64,000 nucleotides of DNA. It comes from Pedobacter ginsengisoli (GTDB lineage: Bacteria > Bacteroidota > Bacteroidia > Sphingobacteriales > Sphingobacteriaceae). Position numbers and translations under genes: made by a program. The notes beneath the pieces were generated by a model that did not search any database, was not told the DNA's origin, and saw only the letters and a program-made list of their open reading frames with translations. The stretch covers positions 806,001 through 870,000 of the forward strand of contig NZ_JASSYX010000002.1 of NCBI RefSeq assembly GCF_030244015.1. The letters are read 5' to 3'. Shown piece after piece: positions 43,100 through 52,830 of this stretch (position 1 is its first letter; each line of letters opens with the position of its first letter).

Positions 43100-43969
43100 T
43101 CAAAAACAACTGACTGACCAGCTGCGTTCCCAGTTTTCGCCGGTCTGCAAACTGACGATGCCTTCTTTTGTTTCCAGGTTCTGATCATGGTCTGTACCGT
43201 CAGCGATTCCGCACCAGGGTTCCAGGCATACAAAGTCTGCGTCTTTTGCGGCCCATATGCCGAAAAACGGGAAGCCGTCAAAGTCAAAATGCAGGCCGCG
43301 CGGATTCCTTCGGTTGCGCAGGGTGATCCGGTTACTTTTTAGGGTTTTAAATACCAGCGCATCTTCGTAAAAGAGCTTATGATTCAAACGCAAAACATTT
43401 TTGTCCAGTTCTATGGTGTCGGTTTCATCGCTGATCAGATCGCTGTGTATTTTATGGTAAACCAGCTCAGTGTCCTTATTGAAAACCAAAAAATAGTCAT
43501 CGTAAGTGAGTTCATGACCGGTCGGGGTGGCAAATGCCGGATGGCCGCCTACTGAAAACAACAAGGTGTTCTGATCATCAGTATTGGTGACGTGATAAGT
43601 ACAGGAGAGGCTTTTGCCTTCAATTTTATAGTGCAGTGCCAGTGCGAATTTAAAAGGATATACTTTTAAAGTATCCTCATCATGAGTAAGGGTAAAGGTG
43701 ATTTCAGTTGCGCTGGTCTGGTTCGCTTTAAATTCACGGTCCCTGGCGAAGCCATGGCGCGGGAGATTATATTTCTGACCATTGACCAGGTAAGTGTTGT
43801 CTTTAAGTCCGCCGACTATTGGGAACAATACAGGGCTGAACTTCCCCCAGAATTGGGGATTTCCGTTCCACAAGTATTCAGTATCAGTTTCTTTGCTTTT
43901 AAAGTTTTGCAGCTCAGCACCTTTTGCTGAAAAAACTGCTTTAACATATTCATTTTCTATCGAGATCAT
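43100..43969 (-). CDS. Aldose 1-epimerase family protein
   Basis: 289 residues from the ATG chosen here (a GTG 9 bp upstream is less likely). The galactose mutarotase fold is marked by GAELQNFKSKETDTEYLW, ending with GNPQFWGKFSPVLFPIVG (the sugar-binding loop), HGFARDREF with the first His, VGGHPAFATP with the catalytic His and CLEPWCG with the catalytic Glu. This is the LacX/YeaD-like subgroup; it may act on hexose-6-phosphates or free sugars. It converges with the DUF4249 gene. Confidence 0.9.
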   Translation of the reverse strand: MISIENEYVKAVFSAKGAELQNFKSKETDTEYLWNGNPQFWGKFSPVLFPIVGGLKDNTYLVNGQKYNLPRHGFARDREFKANQTSATEITFTLTHDEDTLKVYPFKFALALHYKIEGKSLSCTYHVTNTDDQNTLLFSVGGHPAFATPTGHELTYDDYFLVFNKDTELVYHKIHSDLISDETDTIELDKNVLRLNHKLFYEDALVFKTLKSNRITLRNRRNPRGLHFDFDGFPFFGIWAAKDADFVCLEPWCGIADGTDHDQNLETKEGIVSLQTGENWERSWSVSCF

Positions 43970-44094
43970 ATTTTTCACTGAATTGCTAAAATAGTAAATT
44001 CAGTTTATCTAAACTCATATGCCTTGCATTATTGCGGTTGTTTGACTAGGTTTATGAAGATGTATCGGGTCATCTGTATAAATTGTAACTTACT

Positions 44095-46041
44095 ATGGGC
44101 ACTGTAAAAAAAACGGTAACGATAACAGGATGGCTAATGAGCAGGCCGGCACTTACAGGATTACTTGTTTTCCTGGTCCTGCTGATTCTTATTGGACTGA
44201 TCACGAATCAGCGGTATCACTTTTTAAAGGAAACAGAACATCATGAAATCGAGCATGTCCTTGATGCGGTAAAACAAAATGTGGAGCAGAGGTTAAGGGA
44301 CAGTTATACTACTGCGCTGACGCTTGCGCTCACCATCAGGGACAATGGCGAACCTGAAAATTTTGAAGCTGTTGCTGCAAAGCTGATTGACTCTAATTCC
44401 AGCTTTCTGGCAGTGCAGCTGGTACCTAACGGCATTATTAAGTATATCTACCCGTTGAAAGGTAATGAAGGGGCTTTAAATGCGAATATCTTTACGATAA
44501 CGGATGAGCATTCTATGAGGGCACGACAGTCTATCCGGTCTGGAAAGATGTATTTTACAGGGCCTAATCAGTTGAAGCAGGGTGGAATAGGTATTGTGGG
44601 CAGGCTTCCTGTATACAATAAGGATAAATTTTGGGGATTTTCTGCGGTCGTTATTAGACTGGATACCTTTCTGAAAGAGACAGGTATTGCCGGTAAAAAG
44701 AATGAAAAATTTTATTTCCAGTTTTCGAGGTATAATATTTCCAGTAAAAAAGAGGAGTTTTTTCTTCCGGGTGATACCAGTTTTTCAGACCATATTTATG
44801 GATCTGTAGCTATTTCTGATGGGAACTGGAAGATTTATCTGGTTTCAAAAAACAGGTATGACATCTTTATTCAGCTGATATATTCGTTATTATTTGGTTT
44901 ATCTCTGGCCATATTGAACAGCTTGCTCATCACAAAGCTTTTAAAAAAGCATCTGGAACTGCAAAATGTGGTCGATAACCAGGCTTCTAAGCTCATTGAG
45001 ACTGAAATGAAGTTTAAAACCATTTTTGAAGAAGCTCCAATCGGAATAGCGCTGATCAGTGCTGCTGACGGGAGGTTTTTGCAGGTGAACAAGGAATTAT
45101 GTAAGATTCTGGGATATACTGAGCTTGAACTTTTCAAATTAAGTTTGAAAGACATCAGCTATTCAGATCGGAAAAAAACGGGTAATCTGCAAGGGCAGGC
45201 AGATTTAAGTGCCGATAGTCAGAATCGACGGCAATACATTCATAAGAATGGGAGTGTAAAATGGGCAAATCTTATAGAAACACCCCTGCTGGATGAAACA
45301 GACGGGTCTGAGAGCAATATTATGATCCTGGAGGATGTGACTGACCGGAACAATTCTATAAATATGATTACGGAGCAGAACAAACGCCTGCTGAACTTCT
45401 CTTACATTGTTTCGCATAACCTGAGGTCTCATACCAGCAATATACAGGCAATCGCAGGCCTGATAGAGCAGAGTTCTTCTGAGCAGGAAAAGAAAGAACT
45501 GGTCGCACTGCTGAAAACGGTATCGGCTTCACTGGATGAAACAATGGTCAATCTGAACAATGTGGTCAATATTCAGACCAGCATAGATGTGATCACTGTG
45601 CCGCTTAACCTAAGTGATTATATAGGGCGGACCCTTAATGTTTTGAGGGACCAGATCAATGTAAAATCAGTAGATATTCGCAATGATGTTCCGGCTGATA
45701 CTATGGTAAATTATAATCCGGCGTATCTGGAAAGCGTTTTGCTGAATTTCATCTTTAACGCCATCAGGTATAGTCATCCGGACCGCAGGCCGCTCATCAG
45801 ACTAAACAGTTACCGCGAGAACGACCAGGTCGTGCTTGAGGTTTCGGATAATGGGATTGGGATTGACCTGGATAAATTTGGCGACCAGCTTTTTGGAATG
45901 TATAAAACCTTTACGGAAAACCCCGATTCAAAAGGCCTGGGACTTTTCATTTCTAAAAATCAGATCGATGCCATGAGCGGTATGGTTACCGTTCAAAGTG
46001 TATTGGATGAAGGAACGACCTTCAAGATCTATTTTAAGTAA
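44095..46041 (+). CDS. Membrane sensor histidine kinase with CHASE and PAS domains
   Basis: 648 residues. Two membrane helices (about 17-37 and 259-282) enclose a periplasmic CHASE-like sensor (about 60-250). A PAS domain follows (about 303-415). The dimerisation domain has His441 in SYIVSHNLRSH, the HWE-like/HisKA pattern usual in Bacteroidota, and the ATPase has NFIFNAIRYS (N-box), VSDNGIGIDL (G1) and KGLGLFISKN (G2). It has no receiver domain and no response regulator neighbour. The orphan regulator at 5.4 kb is a possible but unproven partner. Confidence 0.93.
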   Translation: MGTVKKTVTITGWLMSRPALTGLLVFLVLLILIGLITNQRYHFLKETEHHEIEHVLDAVKQNVEQRLRDSYTTALTLALTIRDNGEPENFEAVAAKLIDSNSSFLAVQLVPNGIIKYIYPLKGNEGALNANIFTITDEHSMRARQSIRSGKMYFTGPNQLKQGGIGIVGRLPVYNKDKFWGFSAVVIRLDTFLKETGIAGKKNEKFYFQFSRYNISSKKEEFFLPGDTSFSDHIYGSVAISDGNWKIYLVSKNRYDIFIQLIYSLLFGLSLAILNSLLITKLLKKHLELQNVVDNQASKLIETEMKFKTIFEEAPIGIALISAADGRFLQVNKELCKILGYTELELFKLSLKDISYSDRKKTGNLQGQADLSADSQNRRQYIHKNGSVKWANLIETPLLDETDGSESNIMILEDVTDRNNSINMITEQNKRLLNFSYIVSHNLRSHTSNIQAIAGLIEQSSSEQEKKELVALLKTVSASLDETMVNLNNVVNIQTSIDVITVPLNLSDYIGRTLNVLRDQINVKSVDIRNDVPADTMVNYNPAYLESVLLNFIFNAIRYSHPDRRPLIRLNSYRENDQVVLEVSDNGIGIDLDKFGDQLFGMYKTFTENPDSKGLGLFISKNQIDAMSGMVTVQSVLDEGTTFKIYFK

Positions 46042-46076
46042 GCAGATTTTTAAGTAAAGCCGGCCTGCCTGATGAA

Positions 46077-47063
46077 TTAATTTTCCTTTTTAGCAGCCGC
46101 CTCTTCTTTGGCTTTCTTCTTGAAAAATCCCCTTAAAAGAAAATTATGCTGCAATGCCTCCAGGTTCTCGTCCAGTTTCTGACTGCTGGTCTCCATGTTT
46201 TTCACAATGGATTTTACCTGCTCTGCTGTTTTTTGGTCGTTCAGCAGGACACCTACGGCATTATCTGTTTGGGTTAGTTTAGCCGAAGCTTTGTTGAGGT
46301 TTTCAGTCAGTGCTGATGCAGAGCTGGCGGTTTTCTGTAGTTCATCAACAGAGGCCTGCAGTTTTGCGAATACAGCGGTATCGGTCAGTAGTTTGTCGGC
46401 GAGGCCACCTTTAGTGTTGAGGGTTTTGGTAAAGGTATTGAGCTCCATTGCCATTTTATTGGCGGCAGCCGTTGTGTTTTTCAGGTTTACGACAATAGAT
46501 TTAAAGTCGGCAGCAACCTGCTCATCGGTCAATAAGGTGCCGGCTGTTCCTTTTCCTTCTACCAGGCTTCTGGCCAGAATTTTAAAGTCTGAGGTCACAT
46601 CTACCAGGTTTTTGTTGTTGACTTGAAACGTTTTCATGATGTCATCGGTTGAAAGGGTAGTGTTTACCCTCAGCCGGTCGCCGTCTTCAACGAATGGAAA
46701 CTTGGGGGTGCCGCCTGTGATCACGATGATCTTGTTGCCGATCAGTCCGTCAGAACTGATGCTTGCCGATGCATCTTTATGGATGTACTTGTGCGCTTCT
46801 TCTTCAATATTTAAAAATACCTGCACTTGCGAGGTCCCGTAAAACTGGATCTTTTTGATGGTTCCGATCTTTACACCCGAAAACCATACGTTATTGCCGG
46901 CTTTAACGCCTTGTATGTCATTGAAAACGACATCAACGGTAAAGCTTTTAACAAAAGCTTTTTTCTGGCTTCCCAGTGTAAATACTCCTACTATGAATAT
47001 CGCCAGGCCAAGAAAAATAAATATTCCTACTGTTATCTTACGGCGATTGTCTGATGCCTGCAT
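46077..47063 (-). CDS. MlaD family protein (MCE domain)
   Basis: 328 residues. An N-terminal membrane helix (about 8-28), an MCE domain (about 40-115, with GVKAGNNVWFSGVKIGTI), then a long helical region (about 150-310) rich in Leu and Asn repeats (heptad-like), and a Lys-rich tail. MlaD-type proteins bind phospholipid in the periplasm and form hexameric rings on the MlaE permease. It is 5 bp from the ATPase gene, so the three genes form a lipid transport operon. Confidence 0.92.
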   Translation of the reverse strand: MQASDNRRKITVGIFIFLGLAIFIVGVFTLGSQKKAFVKSFTVDVVFNDIQGVKAGNNVWFSGVKIGTIKKIQFYGTSQVQVFLNIEEEAHKYIHKDASASISSDGLIGNKIIVITGGTPKFPFVEDGDRLRVNTTLSTDDIMKTFQVNNKNLVDVTSDFKILARSLVEGKGTAGTLLTDEQVAADFKSIVVNLKNTTAAANKMAMELNTFTKTLNTKGGLADKLLTDTAVFAKLQASVDELQKTASSASALTENLNKASAKLTQTDNAVGVLLNDQKTAEQVKSIVKNMETSSQKLDENLEALQHNFLLRGFFKKKAKEEAAAKKEN

Positions 47064-47068
47064 AATTT

Positions 47069-47833
47069 CTATTGTATAAAATTGTAATCGTAAAATGGTT
47101 TTACCCGTTCGTCAGCGGTATTGAACACTTCTTCAAAAGTACCCTGGCGTTCAAATTTGCCGTCGAGCAGCATGGCCACTCTGTTGCCCACCGCCTTAGC
47201 GCAGGTCAGGTCGTGTGTGATGATGATGGAACTGGTATGAAAACGCTCCTGCACTTCATTGATTAAGCTATTGATCTCTAAACAGGTGATGGGGTCAAGT
47301 CCTGCTGTCGGTTCATCATAAAGCATGATTTCAGGTCTGAGGATCAGTGTGCGCGCCACACCAATTCTTTTTCGTTGTCCGCCGGAAAGTTCTGATGGCA
47401 TCTGGTTGATGGTGTGCAGCAGGCCAACGGCGTCGAGCATTTCCTCAACAGCGCTGTTTACTTCGCCTTTAGTCAGTCTCCTCTGGTTGCGTACAAGCGG
47501 AAATTCAAGGTTTTCTCTTACGGTCATACTGTCGTAGAGGGCGCTGTTCTGAAAAGAAAAGCCAACTTTAAGCCGTAATGCCAGCAATTCTTTGTAAGTG
47601 ATGCGGTCTACATGCTGGTTCAGTACAAGCACTTCTCCCTGGTCGGGTGTGAGCAGGCCGACCAGAATCTTGATCAGTACTGATTTTCCTGTACCGGATT
47701 TTCCCAGTACTACAAGATTCTCCCGTTTGTTCAGGTGAAGGTCTACGCCTTTGAGTACATGGTAGTTGCCAAAAGATTTATACAATCCTTTGACTTCTAT
47801 TACTTTTTCGGGGCTGATTTGTTCTTTTGTCAT
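47069..47833 (-). CDS. ABC transporter ATP-binding protein (MlaF-like)
   Basis: 254 residues. Walker A GKSGTGKSV at 44-52, Q-loop FSFQNSALYDSM, signature LSGGQRKRIGVAR, Walker B IMLYDEPTAGLD, His in IIITHDL. The pattern SGTGKSVLIK and NSALYDSMTV is that of the MlaF/lipid-transport group. It powers the MlaE permease beside it. Spacing to both neighbours is 5 bp. Confidence 0.95.
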   Translation of the reverse strand: MTKEQISPEKVIEVKGLYKSFGNYHVLKGVDLHLNKRENLVVLGKSGTGKSVLIKILVGLLTPDQGEVLVLNQHVDRITYKELLALRLKVGFSFQNSALYDSMTVRENLEFPLVRNQRRLTKGEVNSAVEEMLDAVGLLHTINQMPSELSGGQRKRIGVARTLILRPEIMLYDEPTAGLDPITCLEINSLINEVQERFHTSSIIITHDLTCAKAVGNRVAMLLDGKFERQGTFEEVFNTADERVKPFYDYNFIQ

Positions 47834-47838
47834 AAAGG

Positions 47839-48648
47839 TTATGTTCTGAATAAACCAAAGAACTGAACAGATACCACTTCTTCAATGAAGATGAGGAACA
47901 TTCCGATCACTACTGATGAATTGGCCGCTTTTCCCACACCTTCGGTTCCTTTAGAGGAATTGTAGCCCTGGTAACAGCCTACCATACCAATGGTGAAGCC
48001 GAAAATAACTGCTTTGATCGTGGATGCCGTAATGTCCAGAAAAGAAATGGATTCCAGCGAAGACTGAAAGAACAGTTTGGCACTGGTACCTTCACTCATT
48101 GATACATTGAGCAAGGCACCCAGCATACCTACCATTGCAGTATAGAAGGTAAGAATAGGGATGGTTATCGTGGCGGCGAGCACCCTGGTGCTGACCAGAA
48201 ATTTAAACGGGTTTGTTGCGGAGACCTCCATGGCGTCGATTTGCTCGGTTACCCGCATGGAGCCAAGTTCCGCGCCGATACTTGAACCTACTTTCCCGGC
48301 TGCGATCAGCGAGGTCAGTAAAGGGGCGAGGGTTCTTAATAATGCGATACCGACCAGGGAGGGAAGCCATGATGTGGCGCCAAATTCAGCGAGGGAAGGT
48401 CTGGATTGTTTGGTAAATACGACACCTGTGATAAAGCCGGTCAGAGAGATCAATGCCAGTGAGCGGTAACCGATATCGTAACATTGTTTCATCAGCTCCT
48501 TGCCTTCATAAGGCGGAAGGAAACCCTCCTTAAAGAAACGGCCCATGAATTGAAAAACATCGCTCAGCGTAATAAACATCCTGGACAGTTTGCCCGGGCG
48601 CTTAACTTCTTCGTCTAAAATTACAGGGTTATCAGTTTTATTTTTCAT
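47839..48648 (-). CDS. MlaE family ABC transporter permease
   Basis: 269 residues with five to six membrane segments. The MlaE signature GAELGSMRVTEQIDAMEVSAT (split here) is at about 133-153, and the typical AFIKAVIFG-like stretch is TIKAVIFGFTIGMVGCYQGY near 222-241. It is the first gene of the operon with MlaF and MlaD; its product carries phospholipids between inner and outer membrane. A TAACTTTG box lies upstream. Confidence 0.95.
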   Translation of the reverse strand: MKNKTDNPVILDEEVKRPGKLSRMFITLSDVFQFMGRFFKEGFLPPYEGKELMKQCYDIGYRSLALISLTGFITGVVFTKQSRPSLAEFGATSWLPSLVGIALLRTLAPLLTSLIAAGKVGSSIGAELGSMRVTEQIDAMEVSATNPFKFLVSTRVLAATITIPILTFYTAMVGMLGALLNVSMSEGTSAKLFFQSSLESISFLDITASTIKAVIFGFTIGMVGCYQGYNSSKGTEGVGKAANSSVVIGMFLIFIEEVVSVQFFGLFRT

Positions 48649-48738
48649 GCAAAGGGCTTTCTTCTCATACCGTTCAATTCAGGATCCTCCTTGGTGCGCG
48701 CACAAACACTGCTTAACAAACCATGAGCCATAATTGCG

Positions 48739-48746
48739 CAAAGTTA
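48739..48746 (-). promoter_or_regulatory. Putative -7 promoter box of the lipid transport operon
   Basis: TAACTTTG on the minus strand, exact TAnnTTTG, 90 bp before the permease ATG at 48648. No good -33 box. A long leader would result. Confidence 0.45.
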
Positions 48747-48791
48747 TTTACTTTTTTACATAAATAGTCAGGATGTTGAAAATCTTATCTT

Positions 48792-50957
48792 TTATTTCCC
48801 TCCTGGCGGACAATAAGTTTGTAAAAATTTAGTATACGTTAGTGCCAGGTGTTCAGAAGTGCCGTCACCTTCGCTGATGCTGTGTGTTCTGTTCGGATAA
48901 GACATCATTTGAAATACTTTCCTGTTCTTAATCAGTTCATTGATCAGCATTTCCGCGTTTTGATAGTGAACGTTGTCATCGCCGGTTCCGTGTATATACA
49001 GCAAATTGCCTTTTAAATTTTGCGCGTAGGTAACGGGAGAGCCCTTGATATAGGCCTCGGTACTCTTCAAAGGCGAGCCCATGTACCGTTCCTGATAGAT
49101 GTTGTCGTAGGTCAGCTGATTGCCCACTGCGGCTATCGCTATGCCGGTTTTATAGATCTCGGGATACTGGAACAGGAGGTTTAAGGTAGATGAACCGCCA
49201 CCGCTCCAGCCCCATACGGCTACGCGGTCTTTATCCACAAACGGCCATTCCAAAACTTTTTTAGCGGCCATGGCCTGGTCACGGATGTTGAGCCTGCCGA
49301 TGTTCTGGAAAATACTTTTGCGCCATTCCCTGCCCTTAGGTGCGGGGGCGCCTCTGTTCTCCAGCGAAATATAGATGTAGCCATCTTTAGGCATGTCACC
49401 GGCGTAGAGTCCGTTCTGGCCGGCACCCCAGGTGTCCGTTACTGTTTGTCCGGCAGGTTCTCCATAAACATAAAACACGACGGGATATTTTTTGGTCTGG
49501 TCAAAATTGTCAGGCTTTTTCATCCAGCCGTCCACTTCAATCCCGTCTTCTGTTTTTATTTTAAAGAATTCTACTTTGTTTTTTGGCGGTTTGATCCGAC
49601 CCAGCTGATTGGTCACACTTCCTTCCATAGTGAGCGGGTTCAGTGTGGTTAATTTCATCCATTCTTTTATCGGGGGAACCGAAGCTGTCTGGTAAGTGTG
49701 CCGGGCAAATATGCCGTTTGGTGAGATGTCATAAGTATGTGTGCCGGGGAGAATAGAAGGGGTGACCATTTCAGGTTTTGCACCGCCGGACAGTTTGGTT
49801 TTATAAAGGTATTTCTGGGTGGCATTTGTGGGTGAGGCGATAAAATAGACAATGCCATTTTTTTCATCGATCATAGATTGCTCGATCACGTCATAATCGC
49901 CTTTGGTAATCAGGGTTTGCTTTTTACCGTCTTTGCTAAACCTGTACAAGTGGCGCCAGCCGTCTTTCTCGCTGGACCAGATGAACTCTTTTCCTTCCGC
50001 GACCCAGTACCAGCCCTTGCCCGCATCGATCCATGCTTTATCCGTTTCTGTATAGATATTGCTGATGTTTCCCGTGCCGGCATCAGCAACATAAAGCTTG
50101 CTTACATTTTGCTCCCTGTTCAGCTGCTGCAATATCACTTCATTGCTGTTGGGGATCCATTCCATTCTCGGTATATAGTTCTGGACCTGGTCGCCTGGCA
50201 CTTTCAGCCAGCTGGTTTTAGCTGTTGCGATGTCAACGATCCCTACTTTGCAGGCGGAGGGGTCCTGGCCAACTTTAGGATATTCAACAGGAATGGTATA
50301 TGAATAGATGGAATCTGTATTGTTGATCATCAGGAAATTCCTGATTTTGGTGGCGTCAATTTGCCAGTAGGCGATGGATTTGCCATCAGGACTCCATCTG
50401 AAACCGTCCCTGCAATCAAATTCTTCTTCGTAAACCCAGTCAAAGGTACCATTGATCAGTCTGTCTGTACCGTCTGTGGTCAATGCTTTGGTCGTTTTGG
50501 TTTCAAGATCATCTATATAAAGATTGTGTTTACTTACATAGGCTACTTTTTTACCATCGGGGGAGAATTTCGCAAACATTAATGAGGAGGCCGGTTTTCC
50601 CTTTCCGATCTGTGTGATCTGGTTTGTCTTTAGGTCAGCGACATAATAATCTCCGCGGGTCTCATATCTCCAGACTTTCTTACTGTTGGTATACAGCAGT
50701 ACTTTGGTGCCGTCTTCAGAGATCTGGAAATCCTTAAAATTGTCTAATCCGCTGTTTCTGCTGCTATAGATCAGGTTCCGGCTTACAATGGTCTTCCGGT
50801 CATTTGCAGGCAGGGTGATGGAAACCAGTTCTCCGGCGGAGATCTCATAATAAGAATTGCCATCTTTTGCCCATTTAATGTCTTGTGCCGCTGATGGCAG
50901 CGCAAGAGCGGCAAGAAAGAGGAATGCGAGTTTAAAAACGATGTCTTTGAAGTTCAT
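48792..50957 (-). CDS. S9 family peptidase, dipeptidyl-peptidase IV-like
   Basis: 721 residues. A signal peptide to about 24 (PSAAQ). The N-terminal beta-propeller (about 30-460) carries the DWVYEEEF motif, the Glu-Glu pair that holds the substrate N-terminus in DPP-IV enzymes. The hydrolase domain has Ser585 in WGWSGGG, an Asp in HGTGDDNVHY and the His in RTHSIS. It removes dipeptides, often X-Pro, from peptides in the periplasm. It lies 2 bp downstream of the LTA-synthase-like gene. Confidence 0.94.
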   Translation of the reverse strand: MNFKDIVFKLAFLFLAALALPSAAQDIKWAKDGNSYYEISAGELVSITLPANDRKTIVSRNLIYSSRNSGLDNFKDFQISEDGTKVLLYTNSKKVWRYETRGDYYVADLKTNQITQIGKGKPASSLMFAKFSPDGKKVAYVSKHNLYIDDLETKTTKALTTDGTDRLINGTFDWVYEEEFDCRDGFRWSPDGKSIAYWQIDATKIRNFLMINNTDSIYSYTIPVEYPKVGQDPSACKVGIVDIATAKTSWLKVPGDQVQNYIPRMEWIPNSNEVILQQLNREQNVSKLYVADAGTGNISNIYTETDKAWIDAGKGWYWVAEGKEFIWSSEKDGWRHLYRFSKDGKKQTLITKGDYDVIEQSMIDEKNGIVYFIASPTNATQKYLYKTKLSGGAKPEMVTPSILPGTHTYDISPNGIFARHTYQTASVPPIKEWMKLTTLNPLTMEGSVTNQLGRIKPPKNKVEFFKIKTEDGIEVDGWMKKPDNFDQTKKYPVVFYVYGEPAGQTVTDTWGAGQNGLYAGDMPKDGYIYISLENRGAPAPKGREWRKSIFQNIGRLNIRDQAMAAKKVLEWPFVDKDRVAVWGWSGGGSSTLNLLFQYPEIYKTGIAIAAVGNQLTYDNIYQERYMGSPLKSTEAYIKGSPVTYAQNLKGNLLYIHGTGDDNVHYQNAEMLINELIKNRKVFQMMSYPNRTHSISEGDGTSEHLALTYTKFLQTYCPPGGK

Positions 50958-50959
50958 TT

Positions 50960-52822
50960 TCAGAGTTCTATAAATTGCTGATATACAGTTTGGAGGTAAG
51001 CCTTAGCAGCATTAAGGACATGGGTTGCTTCGTCTTTGTCCTTGGGATTGCTGTTGTACAATACCATTTTTCCAACATTGTCAAAAGTAACACATTGTTT
51101 GTTATTCATGAAACCCATGCCGTTGTCCCAGCTAAAAAAAGCAAAAGGTTTCGTGTAGGGGTTCAAAAGATTTTTGCTCCAGATGAATTCCGTTGCCGGG
51201 ATGTTGAGTTGCGCGAGTACTGTTGCGGCTACATCGGCCTGACTGCCCACATTTGTGAATTTCTTTCCTCTGAACTCCTCCTTTATCACATCTCCATAAA
51301 ATAAAAGTGGCACATGATAGCGTTCCGGTACGAAAACATCAACCCTGTCCTTGGGCAGCACGTGTCCATGGTCAGCAATGAATACAAACAAGGTATTTTT
51401 GTACCAGGCTTGTTTTCTGGCGGTGTTCAGAAACGCATTGATGCAGGAATCGGTATAATAGGCCGTGCTTTTAAATTTGGCTTTGTTGTCATCTGATCCA
51501 AACCTGGGCCTGCCCGGCAGTACATAAGGTTCGTGATTGGTGAGGGTAAGGGTGGTGGAGAAAAAAGGTTGCTTTTCCTTGTTCAGGTCTGAGAGTTGGC
51601 GTTTAAATACATCTTCATCAAACTGTCCCCAGGGAGATTTGCCTTTGATTTTGAAATCATTTCTGTCAACAAGTTTTTGATAGTTGTGGCTCAGTATGAA
51701 TGCTTTGTAGTTGTCAAATTCAGATTCTCCTCCGTAAAAGAAAGCGGTGTTGTATCCATTTTTAAATAAGGGCTGTGACAGCCCGGGAAGCTTCTGCAGT
51801 TTATCGGGCCATTTTACAACACTGCCTGCCGCCAGTGTCGGAAAGCCTGCCAGCGTGGCCATCAGGCCTTTATCAGTACGGCTTCCGGATGAATAGATCT
51901 TGCTGAACAGCACACCTTTATTGATCAGTGTATCAAAGTTTGGGGTAATGCCTTCTTCGTTTCCCAGCGTTTTGGTCAGATCAGCAGTAAAACTCTCAAT
52001 GATGAACAGCACCACATTGGGCCTGTCTGTTTTCAGGACATGGATGGTGCTGTCCTTTGCAGGTGTGTACAAGTCTTTTACGTATTTTTCTGCCTGTTGC
52101 CTACTAAAATATAAATAAGGATTGCTGCTGGCTTTGCGTGCTGCGAGGACGCTGCGAAGCAGGTTCCATTCGGTATTTACCGCGGCATGGTTCAATACCT
52201 GTTCTTTAGAAAAATAAGCCATACTCTGGTTAATCGGCGAACCGCCGAGACCACCGCGGACCAGCAGAAAGGTTCCGGCAAATAAAACGGGTACCACAAG
52301 CAACCTGAGCCAAATCGAAACAGCTTCAAATGTTAATTTTCTTTGCACTATCCACTGTTGTATTATAAAACCCAGGACCACAAGCAAAGCAAGCATGGAA
52401 ATGGTTAAGGCAATGGGAGAGGACGCACTTGATGCCAGGGCTTCATTAGGAGTAGAAATGGCAAAACCGACTGCTTTAGCATTGATCTTGCTTCCCCATT
52501 CCCGGTATATGTTAAAATTCACAACAGAAATGATGCTGAACAGTACAATAAGTACCTTGTTGTAAACGGAAAGCCATTTCAGTTCTATAATTTTTCGTCC
52601 ACTGAGCAACCAGTATACATAGCTCAGCAATGGCACTACTACAATATAGGCTGTCATAGACAGGTCAAGCGGCAGGGCATGATAAAAAGTAGCGACAGTC
52701 GCAGAAAATGGGACAGCGGCTATTTTTTTGGAATTGATCAGCAGGAATATCAGGCGGTCAATAAAGAAAAATAACAGCCAGAAGAGGAAATACCGTATAA
52801 AAAACAGGAGGCCTTTAAACAT
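50960..52822 (-). CDS. LTA synthase family protein (sulfatase-fold phosphotransferase)
   Basis: 620 residues. Five membrane helices (about 3-30, 55-75, 88-105, 138-158, 170-188), then a periplasmic alkaline-phosphatase-like domain (about 265-600). Metal and nucleophile residues: Glu276 in FIIESF, Thr316 in GSRTDKG, IADHGH near 475. In Gram-positives the family makes lipoteichoic acid; in Gram-negatives members add phosphoglycerol or phosphoethanolamine to glycans or lipids. It is a Bacteroidota member of unknown substrate, in tandem with the peptidase gene. Confidence 0.9.
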   Translation of the reverse strand: MFKGLLFFIRYFLFWLLFFFIDRLIFLLINSKKIAAVPFSATVATFYHALPLDLSMTAYIVVVPLLSYVYWLLSGRKIIELKWLSVYNKVLIVLFSIISVVNFNIYREWGSKINAKAVGFAISTPNEALASSASSPIALTISMLALLVVLGFIIQQWIVQRKLTFEAVSIWLRLLVVPVLFAGTFLLVRGGLGGSPINQSMAYFSKEQVLNHAAVNTEWNLLRSVLAARKASSNPYLYFSRQQAEKYVKDLYTPAKDSTIHVLKTDRPNVVLFIIESFTADLTKTLGNEEGITPNFDTLINKGVLFSKIYSSGSRTDKGLMATLAGFPTLAAGSVVKWPDKLQKLPGLSQPLFKNGYNTAFFYGGESEFDNYKAFILSHNYQKLVDRNDFKIKGKSPWGQFDEDVFKRQLSDLNKEKQPFFSTTLTLTNHEPYVLPGRPRFGSDDNKAKFKSTAYYTDSCINAFLNTARKQAWYKNTLFVFIADHGHVLPKDRVDVFVPERYHVPLLFYGDVIKEEFRGKKFTNVGSQADVAATVLAQLNIPATEFIWSKNLLNPYTKPFAFFSWDNGMGFMNNKQCVTFDNVGKMVLYNSNPKDKDEATHVLNAAKAYLQTVYQQFIEL

Positions 52823-52830
52823 TTGTATTT

